A stretch of DNA of 64,000 bases from Baylisascaris procyonis (GCA_037389465.1 JAZARR010000247.1:1860001-1924000), one strand, 5' to 3'; positions 35,301 to 49,976 are shown, counted from the stretch's first letter. A program made the numbers and translations. The notes: generated by a model from the sequence alone, not told the origin.

Positions 35301-38300
35301 TTCTGTTCTGTGTTTCGTGTTAGCGATAGTAGGCCACTTTATTTGGGTGTTAATTTCGTTGTGAAAATATACTTGCAACAATCGAAATTCTGCAAATTTA
35401 GCAAGATGTGCACCTATCTGGAAAAACGGGTTTTGGAAGGGAACAGGGGAGTTTATATTGAGGAAAGGCTCGCTTTCATGATTTTATGGTAAGTTAGACG
35501 ATTTAATCGGTCGGCAGTTTCAGTGACCATGTGTGAGGAAGGTTTGAGATTGTGGCTAAGGGAGATTAAACCGAGATTAAAAACGATGATATTGCTTGCA
35601 GACGCCAAAAGATCTACAATCTTCGTTCACGTTCTATTCGATCACATGACGATGAGCCGACACCAATTCCTTTACTGGAACGCACTCTTCATCGACTCTC
35701 AAAGGCTTGCACAGCGACAGTGATGACATTGGTTTCGATTGCGTCTTCGGTGCTGTTAGCTCCAATCATGGCCACAACTTACCTAGTGAGCATTGCTCTT
35801 GGCAAAACATCTGCGAGGTACACAGTTTTAGTTTTAATCTTTTCTGTGTTTGAATATGTGAAAGATTTTTTCTAATCTCGTAAACAAGTAAATAAATAAA
35901 TATTTATTTATATCTTTATATAACGTCTATATATGCTCTAATACATATATTACTATATCAGCCTTTGCAATAGTATTAAAGAACACGTTTCAAGGGAAGA
36001 ATATAAGGAGGATTAGGCGATAATGCAAGAGTATTTTGTTTCAGCACTTCACCGGTTGCTCAGGCGCCAATTCCATCATCAAAGAGTGATTATATGGTTG
36101 GAAAAGCATGTGGAATCGTTTGTGAATGCCTCTATGCATTCATCACAGGATTACTCTCATTCTTCATTTTCTTGTTTTCACTCCCAATTCGAATGGTTCA
36201 CTATATTGGTGAAAATGCCCCATCGTTCTTTGCCACTCTGTGAGTTTTCTCAAAATTTTATTGCCTCTAAGCGTAATTTTGCTGGACGATTAGTAGATGC
36301 TATGAATGAAATTTTCGAGATTCTTTAGTTATAGTATAGTTGATCAACGGATGATGGAATTGGTCGTTCGATGAAAAATTGAAAGGAAAGAGGTCTGGTA
36401 AAATTTATCCAGCCGATTCTCATATGTCCTGGGTGCATCACGACTAAACTTTATATCACTGAGATTTATTTAATTGAAATCATTCATGTTGAAATCTCTG
36501 AATCGTTTTGTAGTGAACCAATTAGTTGGCTAAAACTTGCTGGTCTTTCCAACCATTTAACTTGGGTTGTAGTTTGGCTGTACCCGATAGAGGGTTAGAA
36601 GATATAGGTCTTTTCGCTTTTCTAATGCTCAGTTTTTTTTTAGCATTTTAAAACGAGTAATAGAAGTAAATGACTTTGTTAAATTTATTCTTATATGCGA
36701 TTACCAATTTCATTTTGGGAAGTAAAGGTTGATATATTTTGATGAAAAAAAGTAGATTATAGCATAAACATAAGCACTTGTATCTAAACATCGTTTATAA
36801 AATTAATAACTATTGCCTATTTGAATAGGGAAATTGTAATTCCCTCTTCTTTATCTTTATTTTTGATTAGTATGAGGTGATTTATTATTTGAGTATGAGC
36901 CGGTCACCATCACATCAACAGCACTCGGTACATGCAATGACTACGAGAGCAATGAGTCGTGGATCAGTAATACCTTCTGAGAGGTTCGTTATTATTAGAT
37001 ATTAACGAAATTCGGCTTCTTTTTCGAGGTCATCGTGCTTCTATCAGTTTACTTGAAATGGTAGTAATATGGAAATGTTATTAATTAGTATACTATTTGA
37101 TAATGCTGAGCCGTTTTTAAAGGTGATGAAGTTAGCATCCATTTGATGGTAATATTGGGTGTCTGAAGTGATGCATAGATGAGGAAAAATTTAGTAATGA
37201 GATCAGAACTCATATGGAAGGTCGCTAAAGCAGAATCTAGGCTCATCAATCCCCATCTCAATATGCCATAAAATTTTCAACGTTTTAAGTTATAGTTTCT
37301 TATTGCAGCAAGCCACTATCATCGAATATCCATGAGAGGCAATATAAGAGATGCTTAATTCGGCTTATTCCACTTATTGCATTCATACTACTTGCTGGCC
37401 TAATTGGAAAACGTTGTTATGAAGGTTTGATTTTCTTTAATAAAATTTCTAAATTCTCTATGCGCTTAAGAAGTCAAAGATTGCAATTCGCATTTGTATC
37501 ATCGAAATTGTTATGAATATTTGGCATAATGAGTTTTGATTAACCATAAATATATTCTTATATGCTTTATATCTTTATCACTAATTTAGCAATGATAAAT
37601 TTGAGTTTCAATGAGATTCCGGAAATTTTCACTGAAAGAGAGAATGGTTATTTCGAATATATCGTTTTCTAGGTAGCCTAGTATTTAACAGAAGTGATGT
37701 GATTCTTGTAAATGCAGATATTGAGCTTTTTTGAGTTTTATTCAGCTTATTGAGCTTCTTAAACATATATAAGCAAGAAGCTTCATGGAAACTTGTTTTC
37801 TTTTTGTAATGCGCATGCGCACACATTCATACACGTTCAGATATCATTTCCTGAAAGTTTATTTACAGATGGTGATTTCGGTGAAAGAATAGAGCTATTA
37901 CAATATCCGACAGTGTTGTTTGGCAGAACATATGAGGGTAATTTTGTCTGTTTTTTTTTTTCAGCTTCAAGGAGAACATTACTATTATTATTATTATTGA
38001 TGCGGTGAATAGGTATAATTATATTTGTCAGTATTCGTTTAATTTGGTGATCTGAATTGAATATTGATATATTGTAATGACTAGAAAACAAACGTTGTTT
38101 AATCATTGACGGTTTAGAAGGGGAGAAGACAAGATCGTAAGGCAAATCAAGAAGGTTTCAGTAATTTTTCTCTCTCCATCAGTAAAAATGCTTCATATAA
38201 TTTGTTGTTTGCATTACAAAGTATTACAAAGTAATGATGGTTTTTTGCTTAGTTCGCATTTAATTTTAAAATCTTCTTCAACGCCTTCGTCCATTTACGG

Positions 38301-40310
38301 TGGTGGCCATTTGTAAAATTGCCATTAACGTGTTATCTTTGTTATCTTTACAGGAAATGTTAAGATGGTTGTTTTCTTTTGTGCAATGCCTTTATGACAT
38401 TGATTCATAGATGCAATGTTCTATTTCCTATAGTATGTGTAAAACGTTTTTCGTAATGAGGCACTTTTTCGCATAGCTATTTTACTTAATCGCCCAAAGA
38501 TTTTTGGATGAGAGAACTCGGTAATGAATGAATTTTTTATTTCTTTGTTGCTTTGACAGTGATAATGAATGATGGAAATGCTGATTTTTATAATTTAACT
38601 TTTAATTGTAAAATATGCAAGTGCACATTGAATGAATGATGCAAAACATTCTCCAGCAGCATCATCGTTGAGTCACTCAATTTGGACGAAGATCTGTCGA
38701 TCGGTCAATGCTATCGGAGCAACTACTCATGCGATTAAAGAACGGTTCATTATGGCTTGTAAGTTTACTATGCCCGCCATCAGAGAAATCAACTTGTTTG
38801 TTATCTTTGTGATAATGGCTAAGATTGTGATATTTGTGATAATCACTAGTAAGCTATTAAAACAGCTTCATTCAAAACGCGATGATCTGTCAAATCGCAA
38901 CTTTTCGGAGACTGCTAGTTGACCACAGTTTTATGCAAACGCAAAGTAGTACAGTAGCATAAGCAATGTAAAAATGCTTCCTTATAAAAAAGCAAACTTT
39001 TTCTAACCGTCCATCCTTCGCGGGATTTAACTTTAAACTCTGTTCATGCGGGAATATGATTCATCAAATCACGTTGCTCTGGTTTCCTATCGTGTATTCA
39101 ATAGGACCAACAGAGAAGTGGCATATTGATGCAGTTATCATTTGCTTCTTGGCTCGATATCTTTATTTCAGTTGCCTCACAACCTTGGACGTCGCAGATG
39201 AAGATCAGCAGTGCTATTGAGTCCACCAGCAGATCAATATTCGATTCAGTTCATAACGGTATGTATTGCGATTTCATTTGAAATATTTTAATATCCTTGC
39301 TACCTCATGTTATAGTCAAATTCTTGTGACGTATTGCATTAAATTTTAAAAGGATTCTTGTGCTATTGGTAGTGGTTTCATTACCGGTTACTGACCGAGG
39401 CTATAGGGTATTAGGAGGCTTTTGACGCCTAAAAAATACGAGACGATTGCCTCATATCTTAATTTTTTTCTGTTCATTCGCATCAGAAATTATTCTTTGC
39501 AGGTTTCTCGTACATTCAACTCTGTTTAGTGGATTTATGGAATCATCTCTGGAGTATTGCAGAAAAAGCTTCGCTTCTTCCTGATTATGCTATTGATGCT
39601 GGTTAATTTTTCTTCATTTATCGCACATTCGATGTTCTGTTGTCACTCCAAAACAATTTTTGCGTGATTGAATTGAACTGATACTTATTACGGTAGCTAT
39701 TTGTAGACAGGGGATTATACTCGGATTATACTGTATTAAGAAATAGAAGCGTTTGTTTCAACTTAAAAGAGGTCAGTAATGTTGCTCTTGCAATAACGAG
39801 CGATTTCTGTGTAGTGCGTTAATCGATGTATATTTATTCGTCGTGATCATCAAACGTTATAGGCGCATCACTGTTAAATGGTGTTTATGAATTTGGCAAA
39901 GCGATCATTGACGGATTCTTCACCATTATCCGTTCCATTTGGGAGATCTGTAAGTTCATTGCTTTGATTATTTTTACATTTTTGAATTTTTTTTTTTTAA
40001 ATTGTTGGATCATACATTGGCAGATTTATTATGCAGAAATCATCCATAAGCAATCCTCTTTGCTCCTTCATGTTTTTGTTTGCATTAGATCTCTAAAGAT
40101 ATTTGAGAAGGAAAACTTTTCGAATATTTCGGCCGCACTTACATATATAATGCGGATTTTCCCCCATTGAATCTTCAATCGCTCTATGTTAAAATTCTCC
40201 ATTTCGCTGTCACATCCTTCCGATTCTCCCCATTTCTTAGTGTTGCTTTGTCTAGGAGCTCTTATCATATTCGAGATTAAATTATTTGTAAAAAACTATA
40301 TTCCTTTTCA

Positions 40311-40397
<87 letters not shown>

Positions 40398-40684
40398 TAA
40401 ATCCTAGGGAATTGGCATTGGTTATTTGAATAATCTCATTGAAAAATTTTTTATAATTGAATAATTTCAGTGTTGCCATTATTCATTTTTATGAGAAGCA
40501 AAGTGGAGAATATAACAATGCGATGGAGCGAAACAATTGTAAGCATTTTCTCCGCTTCATAATACCTCTTTTGTTTATTGCTAAGATGCTGAATAATCGC
40601 TTCCATCGATTGTTAAATAGAATATGCTGCTTTATTTAACACATTCACTACTGTGCATTTTATGTCGCTGCTTATCTATGCTAA

Positions 40685-40772
<88 letters not shown>

Positions 40773-43700
40773 TTTATTTTTATTTTTATTTTTATTTGTA
40801 TTAACGTTTTGTTTTTTGTTTTTTTTTTTATAAATAGGTCTTCAATTCTTCAATCGTATGAAGGATGTATTTAAGTTAAACCGTTTTGCAATATGTGGAG
40901 TGTGAAGTCAGATGAATTGTTTTGTATGCTGACGAGGTGAGAAGAAATAGTAAGCATTATTTTTAATATTTTCGAGTTTGAAGGTATTTTTATGAGGTTG
41001 TTTTCGGAAAGGTTGGGGGGGGGGGGTGAAAGAGGAGCCGCCTAAAACATTCAAGTAATCGTCTTAATGGTTTATGGATAGAATCAATAGTGTTTTATTG
41101 AAATATTGTCGAAAAATTATCGACAATATAGTTTAACATTGATTTTAGTTTATTCATTTATGCCTCATTTATTCGTCTTATATTGTCATTTTATTATACC
41201 TCAATCTTTTTGCATTCTCTTGATCGTATGAATTTTTGTATGAATCTCGTAGAAGGTGATCGTCGTTTCATCGGAATGACATTTTATCTTCTATTCTTCT
41301 GTTCTAGTACTCTTGCATCCAATGTTTCTTTTTTCTTTGATTAATGAAATTCATGCTTTCCATATCGATTAGTGGCATCATTATCTCGGCAGATATTCTA
41401 AGGCATGTAGGTTGAAGAACGAAAGCGAAATAGATTTAAAGATAAAATTGCAAAAAAAAAGAAGCCAAGACCACTTTTACATTCATATATTAAAGAACTT
41501 AAGTTGTTTTTATTTTTATTAATCTTTAAAGAAGTGCGATGTGCTAAAGTGGACCGAATGCATCCACGCATTGTGTCTTCTTACTCCGCCTATGCGATTT
41601 TTAAGCGGAAAGAGATGGGAGACTGGGATATTGCGTAATTTTGGAACATTATAAGCATATTTGTCGATATTCATCCGCAATTGACGTCTCAAAAGAGTAC
41701 TAGAGTCATTGTATTGTTTTATGTAGTTTTCTTTTCATTTTGATGATTTCAACTATGAATAAACATTTTAAAGTGAGTAAAGCTAAGGCTTCTGTGTGTC
41801 AGGCATTCTAATTTATTGCTTTTTTTCATGTTTCACAATGCTAGCAAATCGATTTCAGTGTATATTAGTATATTTGGTATATTTCTTTTCGATGCATTAT
41901 CAAAAACCCTCAAAATCCAATTGTAATCAATTTAAAACCTGGGGGAATTTACCACCATTATAGAAATATTTTTAGAATATAAGAGAGGCGTTTTTTTTTT
42001 TGTTCTTTAGTGGAGAGGTACTTCTAGGGGTTTTATTTTTGGAATTGTTTGCAACCTTTATAGTCAGTTGTAAGTACAGGATGTAGATCTGAAGAAATAA
42101 TATGGTCTTATAGAAGGCAGTATGGTTTTTCTGTGGCTTTTCTTCGCAATGCCTGTTTAGCGATTCACTATACTGTGCTATTCTTTTAGATGAGTCGGAA
42201 AATGTATAAAGCTGTAAAGATTAATGCGTCTCTTTCTTTTTTTCCTCGGATATTGTAACATAGAGTCTAGTGAAGTTGGCAATGCTTTGATAATCGCCAT
42301 TCCAGAATAATTGTTTAAAAACGAACTTTTTCGACTTGTTATTAATCACACATCGTCATATTCTACGTAATAATCAATATCCGATGCCAAAATGCAACAT
42401 TTTCTAGATTTGATTATTACTTTATTGTTTAGCTAGTTATCGATATGCTTAAGGCGGAATTAATGCACGAATGAAGTTTGATAAAATTTTGATTTATTAT
42501 TTTAATTTAAAATTACTCCTTTTCTTTCTTATTTTCAATAAACAATAAAAATTTCAATTCGAATATATATTCTCAGTTTAAAAAAAATTATAAGAATTGT
42601 AAAAATATTTCTTAAAGAATTTATTCCAGCAACAATCAGATACGCTTACGCCGATGAGTATGTCATTCGATAATGATCGCTCAGCACTGAAATTAGGCTT
42701 ACAAGAATTACGACGTGAAAAGGTTAGATTCTTTTTTCATTATAATAACGATTGTTTTCTTGGATTTTAGCAATTTTTTAATGCAATTTTGCATATTCTT
42801 TATGAAGATTTATGGTGGCTAATTAGCGTTTTGCGCCGCTTGAGTTGATATAGTTGATCAGCACCAAGATGGCTTATTACTATGACTCGAATAAAGAATG
42901 ATTGAAGTATTTAACGTTGAGTTTGCTGTGTAGTGATACGATGGCTAGTTAATGTATATTTGCATATTCTTATTCATAACCATTTTATTATATTTCTTTT
43001 GGGCTGAATGTAATCCATTTTGAGGCTAAGTTGGACCTATAATAATTCGATGCAATAATGATCTATTCATACGAGCGATTTCACCAATAAGGAGCAAAAG
43101 TTTCTTGCAAGAAAGTGGCTGTGGTAGGGAGTTGGAGGGGGGTTGTAGGGATAAGAAAGATTGGAACCGGGCATAGGTAGGGAATAAAGTTAAATCAATT
43201 TGCCTTAGGGGAGAAGTATAGTTGTAGACGTTATGGGCAAATGATAATAAGGTTTAAGACAGGCTAAAGGATGTTTTGTCGGCAATGGATTAGATTCGTA
43301 ATGTTACTTCTAACAATTTATTTATTGCACTATATAAACTAGTTTTTATTAATTAATTAATTAGTTAGTTAATTAATCTAAATTAGTTTTTGTTAATTAA
43401 TTAATGTTAATTAATGAGTTGCAGTAATCTCTCATTGAAATTTTTCATCAAATTTTAGATTTTTCAACAAAAATGAGCTCTTTCTTTGAGATATCGTAAT
43501 AAATAGAGTCATTGTGACTTTTTTCGAATTTAAATGGTTATTTGCGTGATGATTCTTCGTTAAATATAAATAAATATTATAGTCGATTATGAGTGGACAA
43601 TTGGAGCAATTGCGTCGAGAACGTGAACTCGACGAAGAACGCTATCGAGAACTACGAAAAGCGATCGAAATTGCCCATCTACCACTCCAGAAACCGATTC

Positions 43701-45109
43701 TCGAAGAAGAAATGTTAGTCAATTTTCGTAATAATTACATGTAAATATTTGAAATAGATGGTAGCCGAAAAAGCTGCAAAATGCTATTCTGCATAAGTTT
43801 GGGACAGATGATGATGAAAGATCAGAAAGAGCTCCGTAAACGTTGCAGAGTGAAGGTAGGGAGAGAGCTTAATATCGCAGCAGCATTTTATATATTTAGT
43901 GAAAAAAAAAATGGAAAGCGGGGGCTCCTCACGAAAGTTTTTTGAGAAACCTAGAGGGGGGATGGAATGAGTGAGGTATGAATTGGCCATGTCTGATACG
44001 AGCTATAAAATGTACGAAGTATTTGCAGCATGAAGAAATCATCGCCGATGAACGAAGAAATATTGACAAAAAAGATCGAAACTCACATTTATAACTATAT
44101 AACTAATCTAAAGCTGCTAGATGAAGCGTCTATCAATAAGGTTTGTCTTTTTTATCTCTCTATTAAGCCTTTTTTTTAGTACGCAGCAAATAAAGAATTT
44201 CCTCATCTAAAATTTTTTGAGTAGTGAGGAAAATATTTTTCTGCGATTTTATTTATCTAAAGTAAAAGTAAAAGTAAGGATGATCACTAGTTGTTTTTAT
44301 ATATTGAGAGCAAAAAATCCTATTGCATACTCGGTTGATTTTGTTCATTCAAATCATCACTGCATTATTGCGGTTACTGAAATCTTTCAGAGTCTTATAG
44401 GTAAATGATGCTTTGGAGTTAGGTGCTTCCCATAGTTATGCGGTATGTTGGTAGATACTTTTCCTTCTATATATGTTGGATGGGGGATTCAATGAGTCGA
44501 CGATTTGATTTTTCCATCGCTTCGAAGCTGCGATATTTTGCAGCGTTTATCGGAGATGGAGGCACGTCTCTTGGCTCGTTTGGAACAACTTTCATTGAGG
44601 ATTGAAGCGGATTTTAACGCGAAATTAGGCAATGTAAAAAGGGAAAGTGGTGATGCTCAGAATAGCCTCTCTAATGTTAGTCATTTCGTTACTTATTTCA
44701 TTGTTCACTTCATTTATTGTGAAGTGATGCTTGGCTCATTACGATGATATCGGTTCCATCTATGTGTTGCTTCCATTTTAACTGAACGTATCGCGACTGT
44801 TTGAAAAGCTTTTATAAACGTATGACTTTAGTAGAAATTCAAGTGAAACATTTGTTGAAGTTGCTGCTAGTAGTTGACGTGAATTATGAACAGCTAAAAG
44901 GTTCCTGCTGTGAAGGAAAGTAGTTTAACGACAGTTTAATATAGCTAGCTTCTAAGAATGTAGCGCTTTTTGAAACAATGCGCATCAGTAGTCAAAAGCA
45001 GCGAGTTGTCTAATGTGAGGAGTTAGGCTTGTTCTTCTATGATTAAAAAGTTGTACTAATGCGTTGTCATTCGTCTACTCGTTTTAAATGGAAAATAGAG
45101 AGGACTATG

Positions 45110-45160
<51 letters not shown>

Positions 45161-48100
45161 TGGAGAGAGAGACAATTTCTATACAGAAAGGACTTCTTTA
45201 CTAGCTGATGTGAGCGGAAACTCACGATCAGGAGATAATCTTTACTATACTAATTTCAGATCAAATAATATTCACTAATTTCAGGAAATTTCGGATCTTG
45301 CTTCGGCTATAGCAAATCAACGTAGTGAATTCGATACGGTTCGTTTTATAGAATTGAATCTTTCTTTGAAACATATAGAAACTATCATCTCTCTACGATT
45401 ATCAGAGATCATCTAAATAATTTTTATCCTAAATTTTGATTAATATTGTCCAATTTTGTCCGATTTTTGTCCATTGTCTTTAATATTGTCCGATTTGCAA
45501 AAATGATAGTTGGAATTCCATCGAACCGACTCGTTCCACACTGTTTTTTGTCTTTTTTGCCTTTTCTCGAACTGTTTGGTTGCGTCCCAATGGCGAGACA
45601 TTTATATGAAGAAAAAAGGACATCCTGTGGACGTTTTATTTCAGATGCGAATTTGCAATCATTTACAGGGATTATTTATTGATGAAAGAGAGAGGAATTA
45701 TTATTTCTGTTGAACTACGAGTAAGATGATGCGGAAACTTCTTTCGCATCAATTTCCGTTTATTTCGAAGGTGAATATTTCAGTTCCGAAGGGAACGCGA
45801 CGCTAAATTAGCGCAATTAGCGCATGCTGTAATGCTAGTGGAAACAGAGCAAGCCGAAGATATCAAGCAAATCAAAGCAGAAATCGATCAACTCATCAAG
45901 GATGAAGTTGCAAAAGTTGGTTCATCGACTTTCACTCGTTAATGCCAGAAAATATTTTTTGCCGTTTGTTGATTTCGGCTATCTTATTCGATTGTTTTCG
46001 GCAACGCTTGATTATCGCTTCGAATATGTTGTAAACAAAAATAGTAATATTCTATAATAGAAAAAATTCGCTCCTTTCGTAGGCATCATGATTCTATTGA
46101 GGTCTTACAATAATTTCGATGCTTTTATTCGATGATATAATACGGTAATTTATTATAATACGGTAATTTATGCGGAGATTACTTGTATTTTAAGGGTTTA
46201 AGCGAAAAGTTGATGAGCATTACGAAGAAATCAGAAGAAGAAACTGCAGCATTGCGTGATGAGATTCATAAGCAAATCGAAAGTCGAGTGATGACTCTGT
46301 TTGCGGCACAACTTGCTAAATCAGCAATAACGCATGAAGGCAGAATCCATATACGTGAGGCAAATCCAAAGGTAAATTTTTGTGATTTATGAATTGATAT
46401 GAATAGTTAGGCAATTTAATTATGCAACATTATCGAAAACTTGGCATGATTAGCGGTTTGTTATTCAAGAGGACTGATCGAGTTTCTTCCTTCTTTTCGA
46501 ACTTTTTCGTTTTTGTTTTTTTCTTTTTAATTTTCATTTCAGGCAAAAGGTGTTATGAATCATTTCTCGGAATCAGATTTATTGTTGATAAAGAAGTTGA
46601 TAGCTGAAGCGTTGCATTTATATGATGCCGATAAGACGGGAAAAGTGGATTATGCTCTTGAAAGTTCGGGTAAGTTTGTATGCTTTATTTTCATAGCGTA
46701 TTCTTAAATGTTTATCGATGACTCTTTTGTTTGCTTCATTGATTACAATTACTGGAGCATATGTCTGCTTATAAATGAATGATTAAGCACTAATATTAAT
46801 CGATATATAATTCATTTTTTTTATTCTGCTTGGTGGGATCATTTGTCAGTGTTGGAGTTTTGGTCAGCGTTGACCGTAGAATAGCCGTATGCTTCCGGAT
46901 GAAGATGGCAGCATTTGTGGACAACAAGAAATGATTCAAATAAAGAAAATGCTTCCTAACATTGAATATCTAAGTATAAATTCAGGAAATAATCCAGATG
47001 GGTACACGATTCATTAGTCGTGGGGATTTTGTTAAAGGATCTCAAATTAATATTCAATTATTGTGTAAGTTCCAATTATCATCTGATCTGGCGGGCTAAG
47101 TGGATTATCAGAAAAGCGTATAGCGTCGCTAGAATATTTTCATTTTATTGTCTTTCCTATGCTTTAATTGTAGGCGGATCAGTGATTAGTACACGTTGTA
47201 CCGAAACATATAAAGAAAAATCACGTTTGGAATCAATTTTTGGTATTCCACTTTGGTATTCTTCATATTCACCACGAACGGTTATTCAGGTATTTCTTTG
47301 TTTTGAGCATTCTATCATAGGTGGGTTTTATCGTCCCTTTCTCCCCCTCACTCACCTCCTTTATGAAGAGAATATTAGTAACTGTTATAAGGTTTGCATC
47401 GTTGCAATTGGTAAGGTTATTAGTATGCCATTGTAATTTTTATTAATGTTAGCATTATTTCGAACATAATAATGCCTCAAATTTTGGTCAGCCCCCTTAC
47501 GGCGATAACTGCTTGAATCGGAATTTTTTTCTTCAAAAGTCGGCCAATCACTGCTTATCATTTATCATTTATCATTTATCGGTCACGCAACATTTCAATA
47601 CGTAGTCGGACGATTCTGTTTATTGTTGCAGCCGGTTAATACTATATTAGACAACATTCGTGTTGATGTCGTACTGTTAATGCTGTCCACTTAATTCGGT
47701 AGCAAATATTAGGTTTTTTGGTCAATCACTTTCAGTGTATAAGAAAACATTTTTTAGCATCGTGCAAATGCGTTGTCATCGGGTGAATGTTGGGCATTCC
47801 ATGGCGTTGGCTATCTCACAATAAAGCTTGCACTTCCGATACATGTAACGGAAGTCAGCTATGAACATTTGCGACGTGAACTACATCCAGATGGAGTGAT
47901 AAAGAGCGCTCCGAAAAGATTCCAGATATGGGTTAGTTAAACATACTATAACTGTATTAAGCACATGTGGATCACGGTACAATGCCTTTCGGTTTGGGAT
48001 ATAAAAAGATGCCTTCACAGTTTTGAATAAAATTTCTCTGACAGCTATTCAAAGTTGTGCTTTTTACGAGTATGTTATTTGAAATTCGTCAGGTTTCTTT

Positions 48101-49175
48101 TTGCTTTCAACATTGTGCTATTGAAGCAATACGATTTGATCACTGATCGATAGCAGTGAGAGGGTGTGCGTTTATGGTGAGCGAGCGAGTTGGAAAGCGG
48201 CGAGTACACAATGAGCGTTAAGATTTACTCACTCTTTTATATAGTTCATTCAAAGATAAGTGTATTTTAAAAGGAATTCACATTTCTAATAGAGAGCTGA
48301 GAAGAAAACATTTCAGAGGCAAAATGATTTGGCAATGGAAACATTTTATAAACGATTTTCTGATGTTATCTATGATTGTTTATGAACATTAGCCGATGAC
48401 GGCTCTTTTCAAATGCCAAGAATTCGCTTCTTTTCGGCAATATAATAATATTAAATAATTAAAAGTGTGGAAAAATTGCGCTCTCACTCGCAACTGAATA
48501 TCATATTTGTATAGTCGTCGTCCAAGTTTTCTGTTATAGAATCGAATTTTCTTTAAAGTTATTATATCTATTAGACATTTCTCTTTTCAAAGAAATTTGC
48601 TTTATATTTCGTAAGTAATTTCTGGGGTTTAGGCATTGAAAGAGTTGAGTGATTTCGAATCGAAGATACTACTTGGAGAATATGAATTCGATCGTGAAGG
48701 AGATTCATTGCAGTACTTTGAAATCCAGGTTATTTATATCTATCATTTGATCGTTGAAGCTGCAATATCGCCACTATAAAAATTCGAGAGGTCACTGTTG
48801 GTATTGTGTATTTGACCACTATATCGCTATATGAGAATGGCATTTTTGGAATGAGAAAATTTGCATAAATAGCAATGAAATTTGCATATAAGATGCTAGT
48901 CGTTTGCATTATTGTTTTCAAAGATGTAAAGCGTAGAGTTTTCCATGAAGCGAGATTTAGTGATATTAGAAATTTATTAGTGAATTGCGAACCATTAGAG
49001 AGGATTAGAAACCTGATTGAGAGTTGCATCATATCGATTGACTATTTTACAGCATCGACCAAGTGCACCAACACCGATAGTTGAGTTGGTTGTACTCTCA
49101 AATTGGGGTGCCGAATACACATGTCTCTACAGGTTTAGGGTTCACGGACAAAAACCCATCAATACCACTATGTAA
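29311..49175 (+). CDS. unc-84: UNC-84, SUN-domain protein of the inner nuclear membrane, about 31 exons, 1207 aa
   Basis: SUN partner of the LINC complex: it spans the inner nuclear membrane and grips KASH proteins in the perinuclear space to position nuclei. Exons: 29311-29327, 30257-30322, 30865-30897, 31480-31586, 32048-32170, 33155-33222, 33468-33661, 34197-34364, 35035-35286, 35602-35817, 36045-36239, 36894-36983, 37309-37424, 37869-37937, 38657-38758, 39172-39258, 39503-39601, 39863-39949, 40471-40538, 42630-42722, 43583-43713, 44029-44140, 44544-44675, 45285-45338, 45784-45915, 46195-46371, 46543-46669, 47174-47289, 47758-47931, 48633-48728, 49053-49175. Near the N-terminus [20 protein letters not shown] follows nematode UNC-84. 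The likely membrane span is at about 525-543; heptad-like coiled coil lies at about 735-985. The SUN domain runs from about 1035: GGSVISTRC (Cys1047 at the KASH-bonding position), [19 protein letters not shown], ending [12 protein letters not shown]. Exon 5's end and exon 12's acceptor (TTGAG) are uncertain. Confidence 0.95.
40312..40395. repeat. (TA)n array in unc-84 intron
   Basis: About 42 TA units in the intron between the eighteenth and nineteenth exons, ending in TATAGGTAAA like the array at 8017-8074. Confidence 0.95.
40686..40798. repeat. (ATT)n array grading into (TTTTTA)n
   Basis: Long trinucleotide run with one interruption, then hexamer-like TTTTTA repeats, in the intron after the nineteenth unc-84 exon. 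The apparent poly-Leu and poly-Ile frames here are artefacts of the repeat. Confidence 0.95.
45117..45172. repeat. (GA)n array in unc-84 intron
   Basis: Nearly pure GA repeat with two interruptions, between the exons ending at 44675 and starting at 45285. Confidence 0.9.
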
Positions 49176-49189
49176 GCATTGAATTCCGC

Positions 49190-49238
<49 letters not shown>

Positions 49239-49360
49239 TTTGTTTATTTTTATTTACTTAATTAAATAAATAAATAATTAATTAATTAATTAATCTATTT
49301 ATTTATTATTTAATTAAGTAGTTTATTTATTTATTTATTCATTTATTTCTATTTATTTAT
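49190..49360. repeat. (TTTA)n and (AATT)n repeats downstream of unc-84
   Basis: Tetranucleotide runs switching between TTTA, AAAT and AATT begin about 15 bases after the unc-84 stop. An AATAAA inside the run (about 49264) could serve as a polyadenylation signal. Confidence 0.85.
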
Positions 49361-49916
49361 TTCAATGAGCAGAGCATTCATTACTAATACATGTCTCCTC
49401 ATATTTATTTTAATTTGTTGCCTACCTGAGGCAGTCATGATATATGCTGAGAGCAGAACACTAAGGTTGTTGAAATCAATGAGGTGATATTTAAAGACAA
49501 CACTTTTTTCAAATGGTGCAGCCAGAGGAGAAGTAAGGATATCTAAGCGAAAAATGTAGTTGGAGGGAATTGATACGAGAAGGAGGAGGAAGTGGTGATA
49601 GGCAATAATCCTTAGATTTTGATAGAATCTAACTGCCGGAAATTTTTGGATTTATTTTGAGTTTGTTATTCTGAAACGTAAAAACCTTCGAATTATTCTT
49701 TAGTTTTATACTCTTTGGGTTATATGATATAAAGTCAAAGTTATATTAATATAAATTGTTATGCGTCAGCATAGTTCCTTACTTCATTTATATTATTATT
49801 ATTTTTTTAAGTATTTTTCCATTCATCTCAATAGAGACATTAACTATTCAGCGAAGTGAACGATGATTCGCCGGTAGTCGAACGAGCGATGAATGACGAG
49901 TTTACAAGAGGCACGC

Positions 49917-49976
49917 GACCAATCAACCAATGAGTAGCATACTGTAGTTGGATACGCTGATTGGCTAATTGAACCC
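49917..49976. promoter_or_regulatory. Cluster of CCAAT boxes in a GC-richer patch
   Basis: ACCAATCAACCAATGAG on the plus strand and GATTGG (CCAAT on the minus strand) lie within 60 bases of each other in a patch richer in G and C than its flanks (about 49850-50040). This looks like promoter DNA, but no gene starting nearby was found. Confidence 0.3.

Noticed and set aside
37970..38008. Small exon after CAG at about 37963 in unc-84
   Set aside because: It would change the phase and encodes a poly-Leu run from an ATT repeat; exon 14 joins exon 15 in phase without it.
40186..40874. Poly-(Tyr-Ile), poly-Leu and poly-Ile open frames
   Set aside because: Translation of (TA)n and (ATT)n repeats within an unc-84 intron.
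40539..42629. An additional unc-84 exon in the long intron after exon 19
   Set aside because: Exons 19 and 20 already join in phase 0 and no candidate with good borders improves the protein.
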